44,220 nt of DNA, from positions 1-44,220 of the forward strand of contig NZ_JASJCS010000027.1 of NCBI RefSeq assembly GCF_030065885.1, in the 5' to 3' direction. The notes under the pieces are model-generated. The model made no database searches and was not told the DNA's origin. It saw nothing but the letters and a program-made list of their open reading frames with translations. This document shows, in pieces, positions 7,140 to 18,672 of the stretch. Origin of the DNA: Ilumatobacter sp. (GTDB lineage Bacteria; Actinomycetota; Acidimicrobiia; Acidimicrobiales; Ilumatobacteraceae). Made by a program: the position numbers and the translations under genes. Position 1 is the first letter of the stretch. Each line of letters begins with the position of its first letter.

Positions 7140-9539
7140 ATGAGCACTTCGACCCGTCCGACCGTCGACGACGTGATCGTCTTCGAGCCACCACCCCGCC
7201 GCCGGCCGTTCTCACCGGGGGACGTGGTGCGGCTGCTCGTCGGTCTCGTCCTGGTCCTCGCCGGATGGCTGCTGACCGAGCTGGGCCGCGAGACCATCTC
7301 GGGCATCGAACGCGATCTCGTCAGCGCGGTCGCCCGCCTCCCCGACGACCTCGAGGACCTGATCCTCGGAGCGGCCCGCCTCGTCACCAGCCTCGTGCCG
7401 CTCGCCGTGCTGCTGTACCTGCTCGCGACCCGCCGCTGGCGGCGCTCGGCGTTGCTCGTGCTGGCCGGCGTGGCGGCGAGTGGCGCGATCGAGATCGTCG
7501 ACGACCTGGTGCTCGAACCACGGCTCGCCGACCTGGAGACGTCGGCCGACGAGACCGACCGTGCGTTCACCGGGCGCGCCTGGCCGGGGTCCGACGTGAT
7601 CGCCTCGACCACCGCCGTCGTGACGGTGGCCGCGCCGTGGCTCAGTCGGCGGTGGAAGCGCGCGCTGTGGAGCAGCATCGGCCTGCTCGTGCTGTTGCGG
7701 CTCGTCGCGGTCGCGCTGCCGGCACTCGACGTGCTGATGGCGATCGGTGTCGGCACGGTCGTCGGTTCGCTCATCCTGGTGCTGTTCGGGTCCCCGACCA
7801 ACGAGCCCGGGCCGGGTGAGCTGCTGTCCGCGCTGCGATCGGCCGGTGTCGACCCGGCGCGCATCGACCGCTCCGAACCTCGTGAGGACGCGTTGCGGTA
7901 CCAGGTGGTCGAGCGCGACGGCACCGAGCTCGTCGTCCGCCTGCGGACCCCCGACGAGTACGACGCCGACCTGCTGAACCGCTTCTATCGCGGCCTGCGC
8001 TACCGCGGCTCGGAGGTGCGCTCGCCCTACGCGACGCTCCAGCGGCGGATCGAACACGAGGCGCTCGTGCTCGGCCTCGCCCGCGGGGCGGGCGTCCGGG
8101 CCGCCGAGGTCATCAGGATCGGGACGACCGAACGTGGATCTGCCTTCTTCGTCGCCTCGAAGCTGCCCGCCCGGCCGGCGACACCCGAGGACCTGGGTGA
8201 GCCCGGCCTCCTGCTCGACGTGTGGGACCAGGTTGGCAGGCTGCATCGGGCCGGCCTCGCCCACCGCCATCTCGCGGTCGAATCGATCGGCGTGGACGAC
8301 GACGGTCACGTCTGGATGCGCGACTTCGATCACAGCGAGACGGCGGCGACCGAGCGTGAGCGGGCCCGTGACATTGCCCAGCTCCTGACCGAGACGGCCG
8401 CCGTGGTCGGTGCGCCGCGCGCCGTCGCCGAGGCGGTGTCCGTGTTGGGTCCGGCCGCAGTCGCACCGTCGCTGCGGATGCTGCAGCCGCTCGCACTGCC
8501 TCCCGCGACGCGGGCACGGGCCGCGGGTGTCGCCGACCTGCTCGAGGACGTCCGGGCAGCCGTGACCGCGGCCACGGGTGAGCCCGAGCTCGAACTCGAA
8601 GAGCTCGAGCGGTTCAAGCCGCGCACGTTGCTGATCATCGCGGTGTCGGCACTCGCGTTCTACTCGCTGCTGCCGCAGTTGGTGAACCTCGACGAGACCA
8701 TCGACGCGTTCGGCGATGCCGAGCCGTGGTGGATGGTCGCCGCCGTCGGCGCTTCCGCGCTGACCTACGTGTTCGCCACCGTCTCGCTGCAGGGGGCGGT
8801 CGCGGATGCGTTGCCATACGGTCCGACGCTGCGGGCGCAGGTGGCGGCGTCGTTCGCCGGTCTCGTGGGGCCTGCCAACCTGGGCCGGTACGCGCTCACC
8901 GAGCGCTTCCTCGAGCGTCTCGGCGTGCCGCGTGCCGAGGCAGGCGCGTCGGTCGCCGTCAACGCGATCGCCGGGCTGGTGGTGCACCTCGCACTGATGG
9001 TCGGCTTCTTCGTCTGGGCAGGCAGCTCGAACATCGGTGGGTTCTCGTTGCCCGACAGCGGGACGCTGCTGCTGGTCGTGGCGGTCGCGCTCGCCGTCGT
9101 CGGCGTGCTGCTCTCGGTTCGTCCGGTCCGGCGCAAGGTGTTCGTGCCGTTCTGGTCGGGCGTTCGCGACGGGACCGCGGCGATCGGGCGGGTGTTCACC
9201 AACCCGACCCGCGTGGCAGAGCTGTTCGGCGGGTCGGCGGGGATCACGCTCAGCTACCTCGCCGTCACCGTGTTCTCGGTCGAGGCGTTCGGTGGTGGGC
9301 TCGGTGTGGCCGAGATCGGAGCGGCTTATCTGGGGGCGATCGCAATCGCGACATTCGCGCCGACACCCGGCGGGCTGGGCGCCCTCGAATCGGCGATGAT
9401 CGCGGGTCTCACGGCGTTCGGCCTGCCGGCCGGCGTTGCGGTGTCCGCGACGCTCACGTTCCGACTGTCCACCTTCTGGCTTCCGGTCCTGCCCGGCTGG
9501 GTGGCGTTCGGCTGGATGCAGCGCAACGACGAGCTCTGA
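7140..9539 (+). CDS. PAP2-like / kinase-like / UPF0104 (MprF-type flippase domain) fusion protein
   Basis: The 799-aa membrane protein has three parts. Residues about 22-215 hold several helices with a degenerate PAP2-like stretch (GRAWPGSDVIASTTAVVTVA replaces the usual SGH). Residues about 245-450 form a cytoplasmic kinase-like fold: a YQVVERDGTELVVRLRTP N-lobe, then AHRHLAVESIGVDDDGHVWMRDFDHSE in place of the catalytic HxDLHxxN and DFG loops. The normal catalytic Asp and Asn are missing, so it is probably a pseudokinase. The last ~320 residues are a UPF0104/lysylphosphatidylglycerol-synthase transmembrane domain (LVGPANLGRYALTERFLERLGV, APTPGGLGALESAMI). Related actinobacterial proteins are implicated in envelope lipid handling; the substrate is unknown. 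I chose the ATG at 7140; an in-frame ATG at 7098 is possible. It is divergent from the ZIP-cNMP gene. Confidence 0.85.
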   Translation: MSTSTRPTVDDVIVFEPPPRRRPFSPGDVVRLLVGLVLVLAGWLLTELGRETISGIERDLVSAVARLPDDLEDLILGAARLVTSLVPLAVLLYLLATRRWRRSALLVLAGVAASGAIEIVDDLVLEPRLADLETSADETDRAFTGRAWPGSDVIASTTAVVTVAAPWLSRRWKRALWSSIGLLVLLRLVAVALPALDVLMAIGVGTVVGSLILVLFGSPTNEPGPGELLSALRSAGVDPARIDRSEPREDALRYQVVERDGTELVVRLRTPDEYDADLLNRFYRGLRYRGSEVRSPYATLQRRIEHEALVLGLARGAGVRAAEVIRIGTTERGSAFFVASKLPARPATPEDLGEPGLLLDVWDQVGRLHRAGLAHRHLAVESIGVDDDGHVWMRDFDHSETAATERERARDIAQLLTETAAVVGAPRAVAEAVSVLGPAAVAPSLRMLQPLALPPATRARAAGVADLLEDVRAAVTAATGEPELELEELERFKPRTLLIIAVSALAFYSLLPQLVNLDETIDAFGDAEPWWMVAAVGASALTYVFATVSLQGAVADALPYGPTLRAQVAASFAGLVGPANLGRYALTERFLERLGVPRAEAGASVAVNAIAGLVVHLALMVGFFVWAGSSNIGGFSLPDSGTLLLVVAVALAVVGVLLSVRPVRRKVFVPFWSGVRDGTAAIGRVFTNPTRVAELFGGSAGITLSYLAVTVFSVEAFGGGLGVAEIGAAYLGAIAIATFAPTPGGLGALESAMIAGLTAFGLPAGVAVSATLTFRLSTFWLPVLPGWVAFGWMQRNDEL

Positions 9540-9578
9540 CCCGGCCGCCGACGAGCTCGGGTCGACGGACGATCGTGA

Positions 9579-9588
9579 GCTGAGCGCC

Positions 9589-9593
<5 letters not shown>
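9579..9593. terminator. Weak hairpin between convergent genes
   Basis: GCTGAG and CTCAGC arms flank a CGC loop. The hairpin overlaps the stop codon of the cyclase gene, in the 49-bp gap between two convergent genes. There is no U-tract, so this is only a possible bidirectional terminator. Confidence 0.3.
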
Positions 9594-12861
<3,268 letters not shown>

Positions 12862-12925
12862 GTCGACGTCGCCGGAGGTCGATCGTGCGCTCAGGTCGGC
12901 ACGGAGGCGCGCCGAGGCCGGAGCG

Positions 12926-13084
12926 TCATCGCGTCTTCGATGTCCCCAGGACGTCGGGGAACTGCTGGTAGTCGTCGTCGATGACCTCGGAGCTGCCACC
13001 GTTCTCCTGGTGAGCGCTGGACGCCGAGTGGCGCTTGCGATCGTCGTCGCCGACGGTCTGGTCGCATCGAACGCATCGGTACAT
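12926..13084 (-). CDS. 52-aa CxxC small protein upstream of the cyclase
   Basis: A short frame starts with ATG at 13084 behind a good ribosome site (GGAGG, complement of 13092-13096, 7-nt spacing) and stops at 12926. The product begins [11 protein letters not shown], a single CxxC knuckle like half of a rubredoxin/zinc-ribbon fold. It continues with a polar, Asp/Gln/Ser-rich tail ([20 protein letters not shown]) and has no signal peptide or membrane segment. It ends 64 nt before the cyclase start on the same strand, so the two are probably co-transcribed. It may bind zinc or iron, possibly as a dimer, and could be a redox or metal sensor for the cyclase; that link is inference only. Confidence 0.6.
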   Translation of the reverse strand: MYRCVRCDQTVGDDDRKRHSASSAHQENGGSSEVIDDDYQQFPDVLGTSKTR

Positions 13085-13279
13085 CGGTCATCCTCCTCGA
13101 TCGGACGGGCATCGCGGCCGTCTCGTCGATCCACCCAGGATCGATCCCCCGGAGCCGCACCTTACAGCAGGCCCTCCTGCCGCCCGGCGGATCGACCTGC
13201 TCGCCATCGTCGGGCCGGCCGACGGCTCGATGCAGCGCAACGTCGAGGTCAGGCTCGAGCTCGAATCATGGAGCGGCGA

Positions 13280-14104
13280 TCACGCCGGCTTCGTCGCCCG
13301 GACGAACGCCGAGATCAGGCGACCGTCGATCGCCGTGACCTCGTCGACGTCGAACCCGGCCGACCCGAGCAACTCGCCGGCGTCCGCCAGGTCGTACACG
13401 CGGGTGGGCGCGATGTCGATGCCGATGAAGCCGGCCTGGGCCAGCAGCGCGCGGTACTCCTCGTCGTCGAGCGCTCCGGCGACGCACCCGACCCATGCTT
13501 CGACGCTCGAGCGGATGCGGGGGTCGATCGCGCCCCGGACCACGACGTCGGCCACCGCGAAGCGCCCGCCCGGTCGGAGCACGCGGAACGCTTCGCGGAG
13601 CACCTGGGCCTTGTCGGCCGACAGATTGATGACGCAGTTGGAGATGACGACGTCGACCGAGTCGTCGGGGAGCGGGATGTCCTCCATCCGGCCGTCGAGG
13701 AACTCGGCGTTCTCGACGCCGGCCTCGGCCTGGTTGCGGCGAGCGAGCTCGAGCATCTCGTCGGTCATGTCGAGTCCATAGGCGAACCCGCTCGGGGCGA
13801 CCCGCCGAGCCGAGAGGAGGACGTCGATCCCTCCACCCGAGCCGAGGTCGAGGACGACGTCGCCGTCGCGGAGCTCGGTCAGCGCGGTCGGGTTGCCGCA
13901 ACCCAGCGACGCTGCGCCGGCCGCGTCGGGAATCGTTGCGGTCTCTTCCGACGTGTACAGGTCGCGGGTGATCGGATCGTCGTGGCCGCAGCAGCTCGAG
14001 CTCTGCGCGGAGGGCGTGTCGAGGACGTGGCGGGCGATCCGGCCGTAGTCGTCGCGGACGCGCTCGACGAGGCGCGTCTCGTCGGTGTCGGAGCTGTGGG
14101 TCAC
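13280..14104 (-). CDS. arsM: Arsenite S-adenosylmethionine methyltransferase (ArsM-like)
   Basis: The 274-aa protein is a class I methyltransferase with the SAM motif [18 protein letters not shown] at about residues 84-101. The ArsM cysteine set is present: Cys38/Cys39 (SSSCCGHDD), Cys69 ([10 protein letters not shown]), Cys157 (ISNCVINLS) and Cys207 ([11 protein letters not shown]). These bind and relay As(III) in characterised ArsM enzymes, which methylate arsenite to volatile or less toxic products in the cytoplasm. The GTG start at 14104 has a strong ribosome site (GGAGG, complement of 14110-14114). An ArsR-type palindrome overlaps the promoter, so expression is probably arsenite-inducible. 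No arsR or ars efflux gene is visible next to it. An overlapping open frame at 13266-14519 is a shadow. Confidence 0.9.
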   Translation of the reverse strand: MTHSSDTDETRLVERVRDDYGRIARHVLDTPSAQSSSCCGHDDPITRDLYTSEETATIPDAAGAASLGCGNPTALTELRDGDVVLDLGSGGGIDVLLSARRVAPSGFAYGLDMTDEMLELARRNQAEAGVENAEFLDGRMEDIPLPDDSVDVVISNCVINLSADKAQVLREAFRVLRPGGRFAVADVVVRGAIDPRIRSSVEAWVGCVAGALDDEEYRALLAQAGFIGIDIAPTRVYDLADAGELLGSAGFDVDEVTAIDGRLISAFVRATKPA

Positions 14105-14133
14105 GGGAACCTCCTCGTGGTGTTCGCATCTCC

Positions 14134-14156
14134 ATCATATCGATAGTTCTCGATAT
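14134..14156 (-). promoter_or_regulatory. ArsR/SmtB-type operator overlapping the arsM -10
   Basis: A perfect 7-bp inverted repeat, ATATCGA-N6-TCGATAT, spans 14137-14156. The probable -10 TATGAT (minus strand, 14134-14139) overlaps its proximal arm, so a bound repressor would block RNA polymerase. The AT-rich palindrome stands out in this GC-rich sequence and has the ArsR-family shape (ATnGA...TCnAT). Confidence 0.65.
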
Positions 14157-14272
14157 GTCGAGAGCCAATCGCGCACTCCGATGGCGAAGGCGATGGAACC
14201 CGTGATGATGAACGGCGACGCCGAGCCCAAGCGTCCCGCCAAGAAGCAGGCCGAGCCGGTCGCGAAGGCAAG
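14135..14272 (-). pseudogene. Possible remnant of a small membrane protein (no start codon)
   Basis: One minus-strand frame ending at a TGA at 14135-14137 encodes a strikingly regular hydrophobic segment: ACFLAGRLGSASPFIITG then SIAFAIGVRDWLSTYREL. The spaced Gly-Ser-Phe helices followed by a charged end resemble the second half of YrhK-type small membrane proteins. The frame has no ATG or GTG upstream before it runs, out of phase, into the response regulator gene, and only an internal TTG is available. It could be a truncated gene remnant or chance. The rest of 14105-14376 shows nothing else except the arsM promoter. Confidence 0.25.
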
Positions 14273-14376
14273 CCCCCCGCCGCACGACCCGACAGGGGGC
14301 TTCGGTTCCCGCGCGATCGAGCGGGCTGGCCCGCTCGGCCGTTCGCGTCTCGGCGTCGAACCGGACGCAGTGGCTC

Positions 14377-15033
14377 CTAGTGCTCGGCGAGCCAGAGGAG
14401 GACCGAGCGCACCCGGCGGTTGCTCTCGGGTTCGTCGCTGAGGTGCAGCTTGGAGAAGATCGAGTTGATGTGCTTCTCGACCGACTTCTCGCTGAGGTGC
14501 AGCCGCTCGGCGACGGCACTGTTGCGTAGACCCTCAGCGACCAGCGACAGCACGTCGCGCTCGCGCTCGGTCAGGTCGTCGAACGGCGACGGCCGGCGCG
14601 ACCGTGCCTGGACGAACACCTCGATCGCTGCAGCGTCGATCGACGAGCTCGACGAGCACACGGCATCGATCGCGCTCGCCAGCTGGCGGCGGTCGGCGAC
14701 GTTCTCCTTCAGCAGGTAGCCGAGTCCCTCGGTGCCGTCCTCGAGCAGCTCGATGACGTAGTCGGCGTCGAGGTACTGGCTGAGCACGATGACGCCGGTG
14801 TCGGGGTAGCGCGACCTGATCTCGCGCGCCGCCGCGATGCCTTCGTTGGTGTGCGTCGGCGGCATGCGGACGTCGGTGATCACGAGGTCGGGCCGGTGCT
14901 CGTCGACGGCAGCCATCAGGCTCGGGTGATCGTCGGCCTCGGCCACCACCTCGACGCCGTCCAGGGTGGTCAGTACCGACGTCACGCCCTGCCGGAGCAG
15001 CAGGGCGTCGTCGGCGATCACGACCCGCCTCAT
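14377..15033 (-). CDS. NarL/LuxR-family two-component response regulator
   Basis: The 218-aa protein has a receiver domain at about residues 1-120 with acidic pocket Asp8/Asp9, phospho-acceptor Asp54 (LVITDVRMP), and the conserved Lys in YLLKENV. A LuxR-type helix-turn-helix follows at about 155-212 (LTERERDVLSLVAEGLRNSAVAERLHLSEKSVEKHINSIFSKL, read in parts). Phosphorylation by the sensor kinase encoded just upstream should promote dimerisation and DNA binding. The ATG at 15033 overlaps the kinase stop (ATGA), so the pair is translationally coupled. Target genes cannot be read from the sequence. Confidence 0.95.
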   Translation of the reverse strand: MRRVVIADDALLLRQGVTSVLTTLDGVEVVAEADDHPSLMAAVDEHRPDLVITDVRMPPTHTNEGIAAAREIRSRYPDTGVIVLSQYLDADYVIELLEDGTEGLGYLLKENVADRRQLASAIDAVCSSSSSIDAAAIEVFVQARSRRPSPFDDLTERERDVLSLVAEGLRNSAVAERLHLSEKSVEKHINSIFSKLHLSDEPESNRRVRSVLLWLAEH

Positions 15034-16370
15034 GCTGTTCCGCCGATCGCCGCGGCCGCGAGGTGCGGCAGCCGCGCCGTGACGGTCGTGCCCGACCCGG
15101 GTGCCGAGTCGATCGACAGGTCGCCTCCGAGCGCACCGACGCGGTCGGCCATGTTGAGCAGCCCGCGAGAGTCCTCGTGCTCGCCCGGGTCGAACCCCGG
15201 CCCGTCGTCGGCCACCGTCACCACGAGGCCGTCACCGTTCGACGCCAGCAGTACTTCGATCGTCGTGTCCGGGCTGCCGTGCTTCGTCGCGTTCTGGATG
15301 GCCTCGACGCAGACGTAGTAGAGGGCGACCTGGGTGCTCTCGTCGATCTCCTCCGACGTCGTGTCCTCGATCTCGATCGGTACCGGCGATCGACGTGCCA
15401 CCGCGTGCAGAGCACGGGCCAGCCCGATCTCGTGCAGCCGTGCCGGGTACACGCCCTGGGCCAGGTCGCGCAGCTCGTCCACCGCCTCGGTCGCCTCCCG
15501 GTGCATCGCCATCAGCGTCTCACTGGTCGGGGCCGTGCCCTCGTCGGTCAGCTCGGCCGCCAGGCGGAGTTGCAGCGACAGCGACACCAACCGTTGCTGG
15601 GCGCCGTCGTGCAGGTCGCGCTCGAGCCGGATCCGTTCCTCGTCGGCTGCCACCAGCAGGCGACGTCGCGAGTCGCGCAGCGCCCGGTCGGCGGCTCGGA
15701 GCTCGCGGTTCTGGCGGACCGCTCGTTGCAGGCTCCGCAGGTGCACGAGGTTCAGCTCCTGGACGTCACCCATCACGAGCCACATGTTGGCGCCCACGTA
15801 GGCGAGGATGACCGTCAGGTACAACCATCGGGGTCCGACGTCGTCCAGCCCGACGCCGTCGGTCGTGAAGCTGATGAGCGAGATGGCGACGGCGATCGCG
15901 ATGGTGCCGGGCACCATCCGCCGGACGACCCGCCGCTCCAGGTACGTGGCTGCCAGGATCGCCGGCCCGATCACGTTCTGCATCGCGATCGGCAGCGTGT
16001 CGGGGATGATGATGACCAGCGGGAAGAGCAGGTACCACGACCCGAGGTTGGCCCACAGGATCCCCCGCCGGAGGTCGCCGCGCCCGAAGTGCGGGCCCGC
16101 CATCCAGCGGAACGGCACGACCAAGAGGATGCAGCCGGCCAGCACGGCGGCCCACCACGCCTGGAGCACGATGGCCATGACGGCGACACCGACCGCGAAG
16201 ACGGTGATCGCTCGCTGGTCGGAGCTGTTGTTCCTCAGGAGCCATTCCCGTGCCTCGCGTCGAACCTCGGGGATCTCGGACTCGGCGATCGACGGGAGGT
16301 CGACGTTGTCGCCGCCCTCGATCGCTTCGCTCGTTGCGCCGCTGCTCGTCTCGGCCCTGCTGTCGGACAT
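15030..16370 (-). CDS. NarL-type sensor histidine kinase (HisKA_3)
   Basis: The 446-aa kinase has about six hydrophobic helices between residues 54 and 200 with no large extracytoplasmic domain, so it probably senses within the membrane. A linker coiled coil (about 205-245) follows, then the HisKA_3 dimerisation domain with phospho-acceptor His254 (ERDLHDGAQQRL). The HATPase_c domain has an N-box (AIQNATKHGSPD) and a G-box (ADDGPGFDPGE). It should phosphorylate the response regulator at 14377-15033, which it overlaps by 4 nt. The start ATG at 16370 lies 6 nt after a TACCCT -10, which suggests a leaderless transcript for the two-gene operon. Confidence 0.94.
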   Translation of the reverse strand: MSDSRAETSSGATSEAIEGGDNVDLPSIAESEIPEVRREAREWLLRNNSSDQRAITVFAVGVAVMAIVLQAWWAAVLAGCILLVVPFRWMAGPHFGRGDLRRGILWANLGSWYLLFPLVIIIPDTLPIAMQNVIGPAILAATYLERRVVRRMVPGTIAIAVAISLISFTTDGVGLDDVGPRWLYLTVILAYVGANMWLVMGDVQELNLVHLRSLQRAVRQNRELRAADRALRDSRRRLLVAADEERIRLERDLHDGAQQRLVSLSLQLRLAAELTDEGTAPTSETLMAMHREATEAVDELRDLAQGVYPARLHEIGLARALHAVARRSPVPIEIEDTTSEEIDESTQVALYYVCVEAIQNATKHGSPDTTIEVLLASNGDGLVVTVADDGPGFDPGEHEDSRGLLNMADRVGALGGDLSIDSAPGSGTTVTARLPHLAAAAIGGTA

Positions 16371-16376
16371 CTCGGC

Positions 16377-16382
16377 AGGGTA
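16377..16382 (-). promoter_or_regulatory. -10 element of a leaderless promoter (sensor kinase)
   Basis: TACCCT on the minus strand, separated by 6 nt from the ATG at 16370. No ribosome site is visible in between. Confidence 0.5.
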
Positions 16383-16408
16383 GATCCCGGACCATGCTCA
16401 CCTGTGGT

Positions 16409-16442
16409 GCCGAGCGACATGCCGAGCGACATGTCGCTCGGC
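16409..16442. terminator. 22-bp perfect palindrome, probable terminator hairpin after the lipase gene
   Basis: GCCGAGCGACA at 16421-16431 is followed directly by its reverse complement, ending at 16442. A second direct copy of GCCGAGCGACAT lies at 16409-16420, so two alternative hairpins can form. It sits 12 nt past the lipase stop (16454) and about 50 nt before the kinase start, so either a terminator or an operator is possible. Confidence 0.5.
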
Positions 16443-16453
16443 GCACTGCCGGC

Positions 16454-18484
16454 TCAGTACCGGCTCGTCGAGATGACCTTGCCGAACATGTCGATGTAAC
16501 CGATCCAGTTGGCGTCGCCGACATTGACGGTCGTGCTGTGCTGGTCGTTGGTGTCGATGATCACCCAGCGGTCCCGGATGGTGCCCGAGTCGGTGGTGGG
16601 TGCGCTGGACCGGTTCCACAGGCCGACCTGGTCGCACGGCCCCTCGATCGGGGTGCTCCAGTGCATGCGCAGGTTGTCGATGCCGAAGGGGATCGGGTCG
16701 TCGTACGAGGTGAGCCACACGCTCGGTGCTCCGTAGTAGAGAGTGGCGCCGACCCGGCGGTCGTACTCCGATCGGCCGTGGTCGCCGAAGTCGGGGATCA
16801 GGTAGGCGCAGCCGCCGTAGTCCCTGCCGTCGCCGAAGTTGCGCCGGACCTTCCTGGTCCCATCGATGCCGTGCAGCACGGTCATGTTCCGGAGGTGGGC
16901 GTACGGGTTGGAGGTGCCGATCGCGCTGGGGACGTGCGGCACCGGGTCGTTCGGGTTGACGACGGCGAACGACACCGGGACGAGCGAGCGGTGATGGTTC
17001 ACCATCTCCTTCGACATCGAGCGAGGGGCGCCGAAGGTGTAGGTGACCACCTCGGTCTTCTCGTAGCCGAAGCCCATCAGCTCGTCGACGAGGTCGATCG
17101 ATGCGATCGTGGCCAGCGCACCACCGAGGCTGTGGCCCGTGAAGAAGACGCGGGTGCCGTCGCCGCCGGCCTGCTGTTCGTCGCGGAGCACACGCAGCAG
17201 TTGCTCCTTGACCGCGCCGTAGGCGGCACCGAAGCCGCTGTGCACGGCATTGGACACGGTGCCCTTGCCGTGCACCGGCCAGGGCACCCGGATCGCACTG
17301 GCGTCGTTGAGGATGTCGGCGAGGTTGAGCTCGGTCCCTCGGAACGCCACGGCGAGATCGTCGGTGTCGACGTTCCGTGCGACGATCACCTCGGTATCGG
17401 TGATCGCGGCGAACCCCGGGTGACCGCCGCGCAGCGCGGCGAGGAGCTCCCAGCACTCCATCTGCTCCCGGAAGTGGACGGTGGCGGAGCCGATGTCGTC
17501 GAGCAGCTGGCCGCGGACGGCGATGCCCGGTTCGACCTCGTAGGCGCGTGACGAGAGGCCGAACATCGTGTGCGCCGTCGACGTGCTGTAGCTGGTCGTC
17601 GTCGGCGTGTCGCACTGCGGGCGGACCACCCGCGGCTCCTCTTCCTCTTCCTCGCCGAGCCCGATGCGGGTGTCGACCTTGCGGTCGGGTGCGCCGGTGG
17701 GCGTGGCGGGGGTGTACGCGCTCTCGGCGATCGTGCCGAGGTGGTCGGCGACCAGGTCGACGCTGGCGTGCTCGGAGTTCTGGAAGCACACTTGCCCGTC
17801 GCCACCGACCGCTGCGACGGCGACGTTCGGGTCGATGGTGCCGGGTCCGAAGTTGGTGTTCGACGCCACCGGGGGGTTGGCCTTGACGTCGGAGGAGATC
17901 AGTTGCCCGTTGCCGGCAGCCGACGCGGCCAGCGGCGTCAGGTTGACGATCGCGGCGTCGCCGGCGCTGCCGTCGACGGCGAAGCACAGCTGTCCCGAGG
18001 GCGGGACCCGGTTGCCGCCCTGACCAGTGCGCGTGTCGACCTTCCGGTCGGGCGCACCGCTGGGCGTGGCGGGGGTGTAGGCGCTCTCGGCGAGCGTGCC
18101 GAGGTGGTCGGCGACCAGATCGATGCGGGCGTGTTCGGAGTTCTGGAAGCAGACCTCCCCGTCACGTCCGATGGCAGCCACGGCGACGTTCGGGTCGATG
18201 GTGCCGGGTCCGAAGTTGACGTTCGACGCCACCGGCGGGTTCGCCTTGACGTCGGAGGAGACCAGCTGCCCGTTGCCCGCCGCCGAAGCGAGCAGTGGTG
18301 TCAGGTTCACGATCGCCGCATCACCCGAGTCGCCCTTGACCTCGAAGCAGCGCTGCGCCTCGCGATCGATGTCCGCCGCCGCCGGCGTCGAACCCGCGAC
18401 GACGCCCGCTCCGACGACGACAGCTGCCGTGACCGCCCACGCGGCTGCGTCGCGAGCGGACCTGTTTGATTCCCGCATTCCCAT
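16454..18484 (-). CDS. Secreted class 3 lipase with two N-terminal repeat modules
   Basis: The 676-aa exported protein has a signal peptide (AWAVTAAVVVGAGVVAGSTPAAA, read in parts, cleavage near residue 37). Two nearly identical ~105-residue modules follow, at about 46-150 and 157-265, with landmarks CF(E/A)V, GDAAIVNLTPL, NPPVASN, NFGPGTIDPNVAVAA, VCFQNSEHA and DLVADHLGT. The catalytic alpha/beta-hydrolase lipase domain covers about residues 300-670, with the nucleophile elbow GHSLGG (Ser452), VVNPNDPVPHVP (probable Asp) and a later His. It should hydrolyse lipids or esters outside the cell. The modules are divergent, disulfide-bearing relatives of those in the next gene, so they may bind the surface or the substrate. 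The ATG at 18484 sits 6 nt after a GATACT -10. Confidence 0.9.
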   Translation of the reverse strand: MGMRESNRSARDAAAWAVTAAVVVGAGVVAGSTPAAADIDREAQRCFEVKGDSGDAAIVNLTPLLASAAGNGQLVSSDVKANPPVASNVNFGPGTIDPNVAVAAIGRDGEVCFQNSEHARIDLVADHLGTLAESAYTPATPSGAPDRKVDTRTGQGGNRVPPSGQLCFAVDGSAGDAAIVNLTPLAASAAGNGQLISSDVKANPPVASNTNFGPGTIDPNVAVAAVGGDGQVCFQNSEHASVDLVADHLGTIAESAYTPATPTGAPDRKVDTRIGLGEEEEEEPRVVRPQCDTPTTTSYSTSTAHTMFGLSSRAYEVEPGIAVRGQLLDDIGSATVHFREQMECWELLAALRGGHPGFAAITDTEVIVARNVDTDDLAVAFRGTELNLADILNDASAIRVPWPVHGKGTVSNAVHSGFGAAYGAVKEQLLRVLRDEQQAGGDGTRVFFTGHSLGGALATIASIDLVDELMGFGYEKTEVVTYTFGAPRSMSKEMVNHHRSLVPVSFAVVNPNDPVPHVPSAIGTSNPYAHLRNMTVLHGIDGTRKVRRNFGDGRDYGGCAYLIPDFGDHGRSEYDRRVGATLYYGAPSVWLTSYDDPIPFGIDNLRMHWSTPIEGPCDQVGLWNRSSAPTTDSGTIRDRWVIIDTNDQHSTTVNVGDANWIGYIDMFGKVISTSRY

Positions 18485-18490
18485 AACGCC

Positions 18491-18496
18491 AGTATC
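18491..18496 (-). promoter_or_regulatory. -10 element of a leaderless promoter (lipase)
   Basis: GATACT on the minus strand, 6 nt before the ATG at 18484. Confidence 0.45.
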
Positions 18497-18585
18497 CGGA
18501 ACGACGATGGCGGTCGGCCACTGTGGAGCCCCGTCATCTGTGTGGGGTCAACCCGGTCGTGGGCGAGGGATATCCCTACCTCCAG

Positions 18586-18624
18586 TCGGGATGGCTGTAT
18601 TCGAACCGGCGCCCCGCTGCTCCC
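18586..18624 (-). repeat. tRNA-Pro 3'-half fragment, putative att site
   Basis: These 39 bases match the 3' half of the complete tRNA-Pro gene (from the anticodon GGGAG through the T-arm to the discriminator base) at 35 of 39 positions, in the same orientation. The GGTTCGAAT T-loop and the CATCCCGA acceptor strand are intact. Two T-stem bases are changed, so it cannot be a working tRNA, and no 5' half is present. A displaced tRNA 3' end is what integrases leave at the far end of an element inserted at a tRNA gene. Confidence 0.7.
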
Positions 18625-18672
18625 TCAGCCGAGCATCGGGGTGCCGATCGCCTGGACCGTGTCGCGCCGGCG

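Noticed and set aside
14085..14441. Plus-strand 118-codon frame over the arsM promoter region
   Set aside because: No ribosome site, low-complexity Lys/Pro/Ala/Arg content, and it covers the operator and the 3' end of the response regulator.
13266..14519. 417-codon minus-strand frame overlapping arsM
   Set aside because: Out of frame with the clear ArsM protein; Arg/Pro-rich shadow.
18586..18660. A complete second tRNA
   Set aside because: No D-arm or 5' acceptor strand is present and the T-stem is mispaired; only a 3' fragment.
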